DNA of 37,006 nt. It comes from Methylococcales bacterium (GTDB lineage: Bacteria > Pseudomonadota > Gammaproteobacteria > Methylococcales > Methylomonadaceae). Shown here piece by piece: positions 8,565 to 16,438 of this stretch; positions within the stretch are counted from its first letter, which is position 1; each line of letters begins with the position of its first letter. The notes under the pieces are model-generated. The model worked only from the letters and a program-made list of their open reading frames with translations. It did no database searches and had not been told where the DNA came from. The stretch is from positions 1-37,006 of the forward strand of contig JAQTMV010000025.1 in assembly GCA_028714175.1 (NCBI GenBank), read 5' to 3'. The position numbers were made by a program, and so were the translations under genes.

Positions 8565-9299
8565 ATGACTATTCCAACCTATCTACCCTATTATGTTCTC
8601 ACAGGGAGTGTGGGCATTATCACCGCAATCCTTATTGGGCTACACAACGGACTGGTGAAAGCTGATTGGCCGACACACGACCGTGTATTTGTCGTGCGAA
8701 CGACAGCCATTGTTCTAATTGGCTGGTTCGCGATAGCCATCATACTCGCCGTGTTGGGGGCCTACCATGCCGAATCTGATCGTATTCCCACGATCCAATA
8801 TGGGATCTTTGTACCAATCCTGGTCGGCGGATTCCTGATCTGGGGATCACCGTTTGTAAGACGGGTAATCGATGCAGTACCTCAGCAATGGATCGTGGGT
8901 GTTCAGGCCTATCGGGCTTTAGGGGTTATTTTTCTGATTCTCTATGCGACGGGCAGGTTGCCGGGACTGTTCGCTTGGCCTGCCGGGCTCGGCGATGTCT
9001 TGGTGGGTGTGCTCGCACCGGTTGTCGCGCTTGCCTATTTACGCCTCCCGCACGAGAACGCTAACCTAGTCTTTCTATGGAACATCTTTGGCCTTGTCGA
9101 TCTTGTCGTGGCGGTCTCGACAGGAGTCCTTACCTCGCCGTCTCCAGTACAACTTTTTGCCTTCGATCAACCTAACGAACTGATCACCGTATTTCCGCTA
9201 GTGCTGATTCCGGTATTCCTTGTACCGGTTTCAGTTTTGCTCCATCTAATATCATTGTCCAAGCTGAATGAGCCATCGCCCCAAAGTCAAAGCGAATAG
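8565..9299 (+). CDS. Seven-TM membrane protein of unknown function
   Basis: 244 aa; AAGGAG precedes the ATG. I count seven hydrophobic segments: about residues 8-25, 44-68, 78-96, 112-130, 141-160, 168-190 and 205-230. There is no signal peptide beyond the first helix and no catalytic motif I recognise. The loop between segments 4 and 5 (GRLPGLFAWPAGLGDVLVG) looks conserved-like. It lies between VOC and DUF1428 genes on the same strand. No family name can be given. Confidence 0.7.
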   Translation: MTIPTYLPYYVLTGSVGIITAILIGLHNGLVKADWPTHDRVFVVRTTAIVLIGWFAIAIILAVLGAYHAESDRIPTIQYGIFVPILVGGFLIWGSPFVRRVIDAVPQQWIVGVQAYRALGVIFLILYATGRLPGLFAWPAGLGDVLVGVLAPVVALAYLRLPHENANLVFLWNIFGLVDLVVAVSTGVLTSPSPVQLFAFDQPNELITVFPLVLIPVFLVPVSVLLHLISLSKLNEPSPQSQSE

Positions 9300-9350
9300 A
9301 TACAATACTGGACGGAGCTTGCGGAATCCAGGGTTTTGAGGTTTTGATGT

Positions 9351-9378
9351 CCCGTATTTCACTTGCGCTTCATACGGG
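9351..9378. repeat. Inverted repeat CCCGTAT / ATACGGG
   Basis: The seven-base arms pair perfectly over a 14-base loop, in the gap between the 7-TM and DUF1428 genes. No T-run follows. It could be a weak attenuator or chance; low significance. Confidence 0.3.
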
Positions 9379-9452
9379 CTACGCACTGGTAACAACTTAA
9401 AATGAAACAATTTGCGCGTTATAAAAATACTTAAACTTACAGGAGAAATATC

Positions 9453-9806
9453 ATGAATTATGTTGATGGATTTGTGGCCGCAGTACCCACAGAAAATAAA
9501 GACGTTTATAAAGTACATGCTGAAAAAGTAGCTATTGTACTCAAAGAATACGGTGCGCTGAAATTAGTGAATTGTTGGGGAGACGATGTGCCAGAAGGCA
9601 AAATTACCTCTTTCCCAATGGCTGTCCAGTGCAAACCAGATGAAACGGTGGTTTTTTCGTGGGTAATTTGGCCGTCACGCGAAGTGCGTAATGAAGGCAT
9701 GAAAAAAGTCATGGCTGATCCACGTTGTCAACCTGACCAGAACCCCATGCCATTTGATGGCAAACGCTTGATTTACGGCGGATTTGAAATGATTGTTGAT
9801 GAATAA
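9453..9806 (+). CDS. DUF1428 family protein (YbaA-like)
   Basis: 117 aa; AGGAG precedes the ATG. The start MNYVDGFVAAVPTENKD, the central WGDDVPEGKITSFPMAV and the C-terminal FDGKRLIYGGFEMIVD are hallmarks of DUF1428, a dimeric alpha-beta barrel (ferredoxin-like) family related to E. coli YbaA, function unknown. Length is normal. It is followed 34 bp later by the DUF4287 gene, so the two are probably co-transcribed. Confidence 0.85.
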   Translation: MNYVDGFVAAVPTENKDVYKVHAEKVAIVLKEYGALKLVNCWGDDVPEGKITSFPMAVQCKPDETVVFSWVIWPSREVRNEGMKKVMADPRCQPDQNPMPFDGKRLIYGGFEMIVDE

Positions 9807-9839
9807 GCTATTCAACCAACCTTATTTTAAGGAGCCGAC

Positions 9840-10043
9840 ATGTCATTTCAAGCTTACATAGACAACATCAAGACAAAAACCGGCAAAACACCGGACGAGT
9901 TCAAACAACTCGCTGAACAAAAAGGCTTGCTTAAACCAGGCGTAAAAGCAGGTGAGATTGTTGCCTGGCTCAAAGAAGATTTTGGCTTGGGACACGGGCA
10001 CGCTATGGCGATTTATGCCACTTTCAAAGGAAAGACAGAGTAA
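9840..10043 (+). CDS. DUF4287 domain protein
   Basis: 67 aa with AAGGAG before the ATG. It consists of a single DUF4287 domain: SFQAYIDNIKTKTGKTPDEF at the start and WLKEDFGLGHGHAMAI at the end. The family is small, helical and of unknown function, and often sits next to SRPBCC, VOC and DUF1428 genes as it does here. A 183-bp gap without recognisable sites follows. Confidence 0.8.
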   Translation: MSFQAYIDNIKTKTGKTPDEFKQLAEQKGLLKPGVKAGEIVAWLKEDFGLGHGHAMAIYATFKGKTE

Positions 10044-10226
10044 TGAATAGGGTTCAGCAAGCCTTTTTACCCGATGTTGATAGGGCGACCGTGTAAAGTT
10101 GGGCTGCCGAACTCTACGTTAGCCATTGCTTAACGCCTTTCTGTCTTGTCGATTTGTGATTCTCTCAAACGACTAAACAATGTAGGCAACCAAGTTCAAT
10201 CATACACTTTAATAAGGAGAACTGAC

Positions 10227-10799
10227 ATGAGAAAGATCATCGCAGCTATGCGGATGTCGCTGGACGGCATCATCGAGGGACCCAACGGAGAAATGGATTG
10301 GGTAGATACTTGGAATGATACCTTTGACCTGATCCCCCAGATCGACACGTGTATACTAGGTCGCGGGATGTATCCAAACTACGAGCAATACTGGCTTGCC
10401 ATCTTGGCCAACCCGGAGGGCATTTTGTCCTTCTCAGGCAAGGCTGCCTCGAAGGGCGAAATCGCCTACGCGCGCTTTGCCGACAAAACACCCCATATTG
10501 TCCTGTCCAAAACATTAGACAAGGTGAACTGGAAGGTCGCGCGGATCGTTCGAGACATCGAAGAAATCCGCAGTATGAAACAGCAGCCTGGCAAGGACAT
10601 GTATGCGGTCGGTGGTGCTACGCTGGTTTCCAGCCTGATGAACATGGGCTTGATCGACGAGCTCCGGCTGGACATACACCCCCTTGTTTTGGGCGGAGGA
10701 AAGACGTTGTTCAAAGACGTGAAGGAGCGCCATGCTTTGAAGCTCCTTGAAACCAAGACGTTGAAGTCGGGCATTGTTCGTCTGATTTACAGAACCTAA
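10227..10799 (+). CDS. Dihydrofolate-reductase-like protein (RibD C-terminal domain family)
   Basis: 190 aa from the ATG at 10227, which has AAGGAG 7 bases upstream; the in-frame upstream extension to 10146 has no ribosome site. The N-terminal MRKIIAAMRMSLDGIIEGPN, the central CILGRGMYPNYEQYW and the C-terminal LIDELRLDIHPLVLGGGKTL are typical of the RibD_C fold, a NADPH-dependent reductase related to DHFR. Stand-alone members of the YyaP/YwjB type are not true DHFRs and their substrates are mostly unknown. Confidence 0.85.
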   Translation: MRKIIAAMRMSLDGIIEGPNGEMDWVDTWNDTFDLIPQIDTCILGRGMYPNYEQYWLAILANPEGILSFSGKAASKGEIAYARFADKTPHIVLSKTLDKVNWKVARIVRDIEEIRSMKQQPGKDMYAVGGATLVSSLMNMGLIDELRLDIHPLVLGGGKTLFKDVKERHALKLLETKTLKSGIVRLIYRT

Positions 10800-10832
10800 T
10801 CTTTAAACAAAGACACTACAGGAGTGCAGCAT

Positions 10833-11270
10833 ATGCTTTGCGTAAACAACTACACTCAAAAATATATAGACGAATGCCGTTCCAGAGTCGCTGCACAAGT
10901 CTCTGCATATCAGAGCTTGGTCGCGACAGCAAGAAATCAAGCCGTGGCTGGCAGACCTCTGCTTGACGCTGCAATTGAAGCCTTTGAACCTCATTTCTTC
11001 AACAACATGGTTCTAGCTTTGGAGTGCTATTTTGTTCATAGGGCTAGAGCCATCGAGAAAAAGGATGGCAATCCGCTGAATGAAGTGAGGATGTTGTGCA
11101 ATTCGATGTTGAATAACCACAATAGAGTGTGTGCGGATAAGACGATCAAATTTGATCCGGCCAAGTCCGTGTTGAAACACCGGATCGGCGATGAAATCAA
11201 ATTAAATGAAGCAGATTTCATACGCCTTTCCTCGGCCTTCTTTACTGAAATTGAAAGTAAATATTTGTAA
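10833..11270 (+). CDS. Conserved-looking protein of unknown function
   Basis: About 145 aa from the ATG at 10833, 8 bases after AGGAG; a GTG at 10824 is in frame but overlaps the ribosome site. It looks mostly helical with no TM segment. Notable stretches are FFNNMVLALECYFVHRARAI, GNPLNEVRMLCNSM and KHRIGDEIKLNEADFIRLS. The FNNMVL..YFVHR and KDGNPLNEVR blocks resemble a conserved bacterial hypothetical family, but I cannot name it. It ends 6 bp before the next VOC gene, which suggests one transcript. Confidence 0.7.
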   Translation: MLCVNNYTQKYIDECRSRVAAQVSAYQSLVATARNQAVAGRPLLDAAIEAFEPHFFNNMVLALECYFVHRARAIEKKDGNPLNEVRMLCNSMLNNHNRVCADKTIKFDPAKSVLKHRIGDEIKLNEADFIRLSSAFFTEIESKYL

Positions 11271-11276
11271 ACTGCA

Positions 11277-11663
11277 ATGACCATACATCTTGATCATACT
11301 ATCGTGCCATCGCGCCATAAAGTTGCTTCGGCGAAGCGCCTGGCCGAACTGCTTGGCGTTCCGTGGGCGGAAACAGGCGCAGGGCCATTTTCCCCTGTCT
11401 ACGTCAACGATGGGTTTACGCTCGACTTTATAGAAACCGATGAAGACTTTCCTGTGTACCATTTCTGTTTCCGCGTCGAACCGAAAGAATTCGATGCCAT
11501 TCTTGCGCGCATCAAGGCCGCTGGAATCCCTTATCGCAGCACGATTCATGGAGCCGTGGATATGCAAATTGGCAAGCAATATGGAAACATTTACTGGAAC
11601 GAACCTGACGGACACCAGTGGGAGATGTTGACAGTCAGTTATGCGCGGCCTATTGCAGAATAA
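11277..11663 (+). CDS. VOC family protein
   Basis: 128 aa. The start MTIHLDHTIVPSRHKVASAK and the ending YGNIYWNEPDGHQWEMLTVS match the VOC fold; the His near the N-terminus and the Glu in HQWEML are at metal-ligand positions. There is no strong ribosome site between the previous stop and this ATG, so translational coupling with the preceding gene (6-bp gap) is likely. The reaction cannot be predicted. Confidence 0.82.
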   Translation: MTIHLDHTIVPSRHKVASAKRLAELLGVPWAETGAGPFSPVYVNDGFTLDFIETDEDFPVYHFCFRVEPKEFDAILARIKAAGIPYRSTIHGAVDMQIGKQYGNIYWNEPDGHQWEMLTVSYARPIAE

Positions 11664-11674
11664 AGGAGAATATT

Positions 11675-11870
11675 ATGAACGAATTAGCTAACTTTGAACT
11701 GCATTTACAATTTTCCGTTCCTGGTGAACGTGTCTCTTTACAGTGCTAACTTTCGCCTCAATCAATTGGAGTGCCGCGAGATGTATAGCAGTAGTTGGTC
11801 GTTCTTTCTGAATGAAAGCCTGCGCGGCTACTTAGAGCATGGCACAGGCCAGCCTTGGGATAAAGGGTAA
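11675..11870 (+). pseudogene. Decayed SRPBCC/AHSA1-type gene
   Basis: AAAGGAG leads to an ATG at 11675 that reads about 24 codons (MNELANFELHLQFSVPGERV...) to a stop. The C-terminal part resumes in another frame as SSSWSFFLNESLRGYLEHG and ends at the TAA at 11868. The S-W-x-F-F-L-N-E-S-L-R-x-Y-L-E block is the C-terminal helix of one SRPBCC subfamily. The middle has been lost. Confidence 0.55.
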
Positions 11871-11923
11871 TACTTTTTTCGTCACTCGATAAAATTTACG
11901 AGAATTTAATCAGGAGAAAGAAA

Positions 11924-11993
11924 ATGCTTAAAATTGGTCGGTTCAAAGTATGAAGAAGGGCTGGCTAATCTGAAAGCTATCGCCGAAAAATAA
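11924..11993 (+). pseudogene. Gene-end remnant, probably SRPBCC
   Basis: CAGGAGAAAG precedes an ATG at 11924 that reads only a few codons before a stop. A shifted frame gives SKYEEGLANLKAIAEK followed by TAA at 11991, which resembles the last helix of SRPBCC proteins. Start and end of one small gene appear to be joined with everything between deleted. Confidence 0.35.
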
Positions 11994-11999
11994 GCAACA

Positions 12000-12271
12000 A
12001 TGAATATTCTAACGCTGCGGTAGATTTTGACTTTATGTGATTCTAAGCAGAAGTCGATGAGTATTGGGAGAAACTTTCCGCAGGCGGGAAAGAAAATCAA
12101 TGCGCTTGGCTGGACGACAAATTTGGCGTGTCCTGGCAGATTGTCCCCGATATTCTGATTGAACTATTGAGTGATCCTGATCCGGTGAAGTCCGGAAGGG
12201 TCATGCAGGCTATGCTGCACATGACGAAAATCGACATTGCAGCTTTGAAACGTGCTTATGAAGCGCGATAA
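12000..12271 (+). pseudogene. Decayed PhnB-like VOC gene (3' half)
   Basis: The frame from about 12014 gives AVDFDFMCDS; a one-base shift near 12046 leads to AEVDEYWEKLSAGGKENQCA, then FGVSWQIVPDILIELL and MLHMTKIDIAALKRAYE to the TAA at 12269. This is the C-terminal half of the PhnB-like/3-demethylubiquinone methyltransferase-like VOC family. The N-terminal half is missing, so the gene is dead. Confidence 0.7.
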
Positions 12272-12303
12272 AGTGAATCCATATTTTTTCCAGGAGAGCA
12301 AAA

Positions 12304-12774
12304 ATGAGTACATTAAAACCTATTCCCGAAGACGAACATGCTGTCACACCCTACCTTAATATCAAGGGCGCGGATGCCGCCATTCGGTTTTATCAAAAGG
12401 TATTTGGCGCGAAAGAAATTGGGCGCTTGTTGGGGCCAGATGGTTCAATTGCGCATGCTGAATTACAGATTGGCGATTCCAAAATCATGTTGGCGGAGGA
12501 ATCGCTTGATTGGGGCAATAAAAGCCCCACAACACTGGGCGGGACATCTGTAACCATCGCCTTGTACGTGGACGACGTGGATGCCACCTACCAGCTTGCG
12601 CTTGAAGCAGGTGCCAAGGAAATTATGCCAGTCAAAGATGAATTCTATGGCTTGCGTGTAGGCGTATTCTACGATCCATTCGGGCACAAGTGGCATATCA
12701 TGACACACATTGAGGATGTCACCTTTGAGGAGATGCAAAAGCGTTGCGATGCAATGTTTGCCGCCAAGGAATAG
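12304..12774 (+). CDS. PhnB-like VOC family protein
   Basis: 156 aa; CAGGAG precedes the ATG. TPYLNIKGADAAIRFYQKVF at the start, AHAELQIGDSKIMLAEE in the middle and FYDPFGHKWHIMTHIEDVT at the end are typical of the PhnB/YdfO-type VOC group, with ordinary full length. Members are often annotated glyoxalase, but activity is unproven for most. It is the last intact gene of the island. Confidence 0.85.
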   Translation: MSTLKPIPEDEHAVTPYLNIKGADAAIRFYQKVFGAKEIGRLLGPDGSIAHAELQIGDSKIMLAEESLDWGNKSPTTLGGTSVTIALYVDDVDATYQLALEAGAKEIMPVKDEFYGLRVGVFYDPFGHKWHIMTHIEDVTFEEMQKRCDAMFAAKE

Positions 12775-12798
12775 TTCTCTGTATTAATATTAGACATC

Positions 12799-13020
12799 AT
12801 GAACACCTCTTCACCGGAAGCCGCGGGTCGTGTTCTCACCGGCATATGCCTGTGCGGCCCAGTTAAGTACACTATAAACGACGAGTTCAAGTACGCGTTG
12901 AACTGCCACTGCTCGAACTGCCGCCGAGCAACAGGATCCGCAAACAAGCCGTTCGCTGGAATCGAGTGCAACAAGCTGAGCATCGCCGAGGGCAAAGAAG
13001 CCTTAATTATCTTCGGTTAG
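12799..13020 (+). pseudogene. Truncated GFA (glutathione-dependent formaldehyde-activating) family gene
   Basis: 73 codons. The GFA/CENP-V zinc fold begins normally: C17-L-C19-G, then N-C36-H-C38-S-N-C41-R. The family is about 120-140 aa and ends with a further zinc-binding CxxC; here the frame stops at LIIFG, just as the central strand begins, 3 bp before the end of ubiB on the other strand. The 3' half was probably lost when the island joined the housekeeping block. GFA enzymes are linked to formaldehyde-glutathione chemistry in some bacteria, but this copy is unlikely to work. No clear ribosome site. Confidence 0.65.
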
Positions 13021-13023
13021 TTC

Positions 13024-14574
13024 TTATTGTAACAATAGCGCAGCACTAATAACTAACGCACTGATTAGCATTGCCCATACTGTTGTCCGGTGATTCTTAG
13101 CCATTTGCTGGCGCAACAGGATTAACTCCCGATGTTGTGCTTCGGCCTGTTGCTGTGCATGAGCTGCATTGTCCAGGGCTTTGTAAAGCAGAGAGGGGAT
13201 TTCCGGGAATTGCTCGGCAAATTCGGGGAACTGTTTAATGATTTTGTTGATTTTGGCTTTGGGACCTAAACGGTCGTGAAACCATTTTTCAAGAAATGGT
13301 TTGGCAGTTTGCCATAAATCCAGCTCAGGATAGAGCTCGCGCCCCAGCCCTTCAATATTGAGCAGGGTTTTTTGCAGCAACACCAGTTGCGGTTGAACAT
13401 GCATGTCGAAACGCCGCGCAGTCTGGAATAAACGCAGTAATAATTGACCAAATGAAATATCTTTCAGCGGTTTTTCGAAGATGGGCTCGCAAACGCTGCG
13501 GATGGCGGACTCAAATTCCTCTATACGGGTTGACTTGGGCACCCAGCCCGATTCAACGTGCATTTGCGCGACTTTGCGATAATCCCTGTTAAAAAAAGCC
13601 AGGAAATTTTCGGCAAGATAGCGTTGGTCGGACAACGATAAAGAACCGACGATACCAAAATCAACGGCTATATATTTATCCGGCAGATCGACAAAAATAT
13701 TGCCGGGGTGCATGTCGGCATGAAAGAAGTTATCCCTGAATACCTGGGTAAAAAAAATTTCTACACCGCGTTCGGCCAGTACCTTAAAATTCGCGCCGCC
13801 CGCTTTGAGCTGCTCGATTTCACCAATGGGTATGCCATGGATTCTTTCCATAACCATGACTTTCTGGCGTGTCAGTGGCCAGTGGATTTCGGGTATGTAA
13901 ATCAGCTCCGAGTTTTCAAAATTGCGGCGCAATTTGGCGGCATTTGCAGCCTCCCTGACCAGATCAAGCTCGTCCAGCGTGGTTCTTTCAAACTCGGCAA
14001 CGACTTCCAAGGGACGTAATCGTCTTGCATCAGGCCAGAATTTCTCGGCAAAACGCCCCAGTTCATAAAGCAGTCCTATATCGGAACGAATCCGTTCTTC
14101 AATGTCAGGGCGTAATACTTTAATGATTACGTTCTCGCCGCTATGTAATACCGCTGTATGAACCTGGGCGACGGAAGCCGATGCCAACGGCTCAGGCTCA
14201 AACTCGGCAAAAGCATCGGCAATCGACATGCCCAGTTCTTTTTCAATAATGTTGCGGGCAATCTCATTGGCAAAAGGCGGGACCCGGTCTTGCAGTTTTA
14301 CCAGTTCATCGGCAATATCATCGGGCAGCAGATCTTTGCGGGTAGATAGGGCTTGACCGAATTTGACATAAATAGGCCCCAGATCTTCCAGTGCGCGCCG
14401 GATTCTGACGCCGCGAGAGTCTGATGAGTTTCTAAGCCAGAAGTTGGGGGAAAATACCGCTAAATAACGAACAGGCCGGAATAAATGAGTTTTTAAAATG
14501 ATTTCATCCAGGCCATGATAGACCAGAACCCAGTTAATATGGATCAGGCGCAATAATAATTTAGGGCGGATCAC
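13024..14574 (-). CDS. ubiB: UbiB, ubiquinone biosynthesis ABC1/ADCK-type ATPase
   Basis: 516 aa. The protein-kinase-like UbiB family signature KxGQ is present at 71-74 (VKFGQALSTRKDLLP), followed by a nucleotide-binding core, HADMHPGNIF (catalytic-loop equivalent) and VDFGIVGSL (DFG equivalent). The C-terminus has a TM anchor (about 497-515). UbiB proteins are ATPases needed for coenzyme Q assembly at the inner membrane, probably for access to lipid intermediates, rather than ordinary protein kinases. It is last in the minus-strand set ubiE-ubiJ-ubiB, the standard gammaproteobacterial order. A repeat element lies in the gap before it. Confidence 0.95.
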   Translation of the reverse strand: MIRPKLLLRLIHINWVLVYHGLDEIILKTHLFRPVRYLAVFSPNFWLRNSSDSRGVRIRRALEDLGPIYVKFGQALSTRKDLLPDDIADELVKLQDRVPPFANEIARNIIEKELGMSIADAFAEFEPEPLASASVAQVHTAVLHSGENVIIKVLRPDIEERIRSDIGLLYELGRFAEKFWPDARRLRPLEVVAEFERTTLDELDLVREAANAAKLRRNFENSELIYIPEIHWPLTRQKVMVMERIHGIPIGEIEQLKAGGANFKVLAERGVEIFFTQVFRDNFFHADMHPGNIFVDLPDKYIAVDFGIVGSLSLSDQRYLAENFLAFFNRDYRKVAQMHVESGWVPKSTRIEEFESAIRSVCEPIFEKPLKDISFGQLLLRLFQTARRFDMHVQPQLVLLQKTLLNIEGLGRELYPELDLWQTAKPFLEKWFHDRLGPKAKINKIIKQFPEFAEQFPEIPSLLYKALDNAAHAQQQAEAQHRELILLRQQMAKNHRTTVWAMLISALVISAALLLQ

Positions 14575-14590
14575 GAGTTACCTTTTAAAA

Positions 14591-14660
14591 TAGGGTGGGC
14601 ACTTTTTTTGTGCCACCAATAAATGGCTTATCAACGGTGGGAAAAACAGCATTGCCCAAC
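14591..14660. repeat. Inverted-repeat element, copy 1 (TAGGGTGGGCAC family)
   Basis: TAGGGTGGGCAC-TTTTTTT-GTGCCACC starts the element, and GGTGGGAAAA...GCATTGCCCAAC closes it less perfectly. The same core occurs at 29653-29737 and 33958-34045. This copy sits between ubiJ and ubiB and may be transcribed. It is the most decayed of the three. Confidence 0.55.
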
Positions 14661-14664
14661 TGGA

Positions 14665-15285
14665 TTATTGTTTATTCAGCAGCTTTTTTTCCAGTCGTTC
14701 AACTCTGCTTTGCAGGCGGTCAAAGTCAGTGCGTAGTTCATCAATCCAGTGATAAAAGATATCCATTTCAGGCCCGGCCGGTAAATCGCGGGTTTCTTCC
14801 TGCAGAAATTCCGAGGCGTTGAGTCTAAATGTCTCAATGGACTCTTTGCTCCAGTTTTGACCTGCGCGAAAAAACTGACTTATGTTATGTGCAATTGTGC
14901 CGCCGGTGTAGCGGGCCAGTTGTTGCTCCAGATTGATATCCAGTTTAGCGAACAGTTCCTGAAATTTTTGGCCCGTGTTGATGTCTCCTGCAATTTTTAC
15001 CTCACCGGAGAAAATAGAACGTAGGGGTTTTGAACTGAGGCCCATAAAGCCCAGAGCAAGGATTGAACCGGTTAATTGAGTGTCGGGTCGATCCGGGCTG
15101 TAATCCAGCAACTGAATTGAATCAGGCGTAGGGCAGAGGTAAATGGTTTCTGCAAACGGTTGAATAGTAACCGCTATGACTTTGCCGGCCAAGGGCGCTA
15201 AAAAAACACCCCGGTTTTTATCCAGAGCAAGATACTGATTGAGTGCAGTTTCCAATGCACTCATTAGCAGCGGCTTAATGACCAT
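14665..15285 (-). CDS. ubiJ: UbiJ, ubiquinone biosynthesis accessory factor (SCP2 domain)
   Basis: About 206 aa. I chose the ATG at 15285, one base after the ubiE stop, although the frame extends to 15318 inside ubiE. An SCP2-like lipid-binding domain covers about residues 10-110 (LTGSILALGFMGL, FSGEVKIAGDINTGQKFQEL) and a predicted coiled coil forms the C-terminus (DRLQSRVERLEKKLLNKQ). UbiJ forms part of the soluble Ubi complex and is thought to hold the hydrophobic ubiquinone intermediates with UbiK. Position between ubiE and ubiB supports the call. Confidence 0.9.
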   Translation of the reverse strand: MVIKPLLMSALETALNQYLALDKNRGVFLAPLAGKVIAVTIQPFAETIYLCPTPDSIQLLDYSPDRPDTQLTGSILALGFMGLSSKPLRSIFSGEVKIAGDINTGQKFQELFAKLDINLEQQLARYTGGTIAHNISQFFRAGQNWSKESIETFRLNASEFLQEETRDLPAGPEMDIFYHWIDELRTDFDRLQSRVERLEKKLLNKQ

Positions 15286-15286
15286 G

Positions 15287-16036
15287 CTAGGTTTTATAAC
15301 CTCTATGAACAGCAACAATACCCTGTGTCATATTGAAGTATTCACAACGTTCGAGGCCTGCGTTCTCCATCATCTGTTTTAGCTCTTCCTGTTTGGGGTG
15401 CATACGAATTGATTCAGCCAGATAACGATAACTGTCTTCATCCTTGGCAACAATTTTGCCAATCTTCGGTAGCAGCTTAAACGAATAAAAATCGTAGACT
15501 TTTTCAGTGACTTTATCGGTAGGGTGTGAAAACTCCAGCACAATAACGCGGCCGCCGGGTTTAAGCACCCGGTGCATGGAGCGCAACGCGGCATCTTTAT
15601 CGGTGACGTTACGCAGACCGAAGGCGATGCAAACGCAGTCAAAAGTATTATCTTCAAAAGGCAGGCATTCAGCATTAACCTGGGCATAGCGGATATTGCC
15701 GACCAAACCTTTGTCTATCAGACGATTGCGTCCGGTGCGCAGCATTTCGGAGTTAATATCAGCCAAAACAATCTGTCCGTCCTTGCCGACGCGTTGCTCG
15801 AACAACATGGTTAAATCGCCAGTGCCGCCTGCCAGATCAAGCACTTGTTCGCCTTTGCGGACATTGCTCAATTGCACCGCAATGCGCTTCCAGATGCGAT
15901 GGATACCCATCGACATCAGGTCATTCATGATGTCGTATTGCCCCGCAACCGAATCGAATACGCCCCGAACCAACTTGGTCTTGTCTTCAGTGGCGACTTG
16001 TTTAAAACCGAAATGGGTGGTGTTATTAGTGGTCAT
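15287..16036 (-). CDS. ubiE: UbiE, ubiquinone/menaquinone C-methyltransferase
   Basis: 249 aa, the usual size. It has the class I SAM-binding motif [12 protein letters not shown] (about 64-75) and the UbiE signatures [18 protein letters not shown] near the N-terminus and [17 protein letters not shown] in the middle. It C-methylates the demethylated quinone intermediate (2-octaprenyl-6-methoxy-1,4-benzoquinol). The ATG overlaps the 3' end of the DUF971 gene by 11 bases, and the stop abuts ubiJ, so the genes are translationally linked. Confidence 0.96.
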   Translation of the reverse strand: MTTNNTTHFGFKQVATEDKTKLVRGVFDSVAGQYDIMNDLMSMGIHRIWKRIAVQLSNVRKGEQVLDLAGGTGDLTMLFEQRVGKDGQIVLADINSEMLRTGRNRLIDKGLVGNIRYAQVNAECLPFEDNTFDCVCIAFGLRNVTDKDAALRSMHRVLKPGGRVIVLEFSHPTDKVTEKVYDFYSFKLLPKIGKIVAKDEDSYRYLAESIRMHPKQEELKQMMENAGLERCEYFNMTQGIVAVHRGYKT

Positions 16037-16433
16037 GGTTATACCGTGTCTGTAGTGGTTCTTTGCGTTTATGCCCTGCAGCTTCCAGCCGATGAAGATA
16101 ATCAGGCCAAAGAACCGGATATTCAGCGCCTAATTTATACAGCAAATCCCAGGTGTAAATTCCCGTACTATGGCCATCGCTAAAGACCGGGGCAATGGCA
16201 TAATTGCCTATCGGTTTAATCTCGGTTATCGTGACATGTTCCTTGTCTACCTGAAGAATTTCCTGTCCGGGGGCGTGCCCCAACGCTTCCGCAGAAGGCG
16301 TGTAAACGCGCAAATATTCGCACGGCAGTTTAAACACACTGCCGTCATCAAAACTGATTTCAAGAATGTTGGAAACCTGATGCAGTTTGATTTCAACAGG
16401 CCAGGTGTTACAGGGTTTTACAGTTAAACGCAT
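16026..16433 (-). CDS. DUF971 / GBBH-like N-terminal domain protein
   Basis: 135 aa. It carries the domain found at the N-terminus of gamma-butyrobetaine hydroxylase: [49 protein letters not shown]. Stand-alone copies between hslU and ubiE are common in gammaproteobacteria; a role in iron-sulfur handling has been proposed for related proteins, but it is unproven here. It starts 5 bp after hslU and overlaps ubiE by 11 bp, so it is firmly inside the operon. Confidence 0.85.
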   Translation of the reverse strand: MRLTVKPCNTWPVEIKLHQVSNILEISFDDGSVFKLPCEYLRVYTPSAEALGHAPGQEILQVDKEHVTITEIKPIGNYAIAPVFSDGHSTGIYTWDLLYKLGAEYPVLWPDYLHRLEAAGHKRKEPLQTRYNHDH

Positions 16434-16438
16434 GGCAA

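Noticed and set aside
6900..13020. Integron cassette array (attC sites between the small genes)
   Set aside because: Gene sizes and families would fit, but I found no paired RYYYAAC/GTTRRRY ends in the gaps at 7620-7725, 8500-8564 or 10044-10226, and there is no integrase. A HattCI/IntegronFinder run would settle it.
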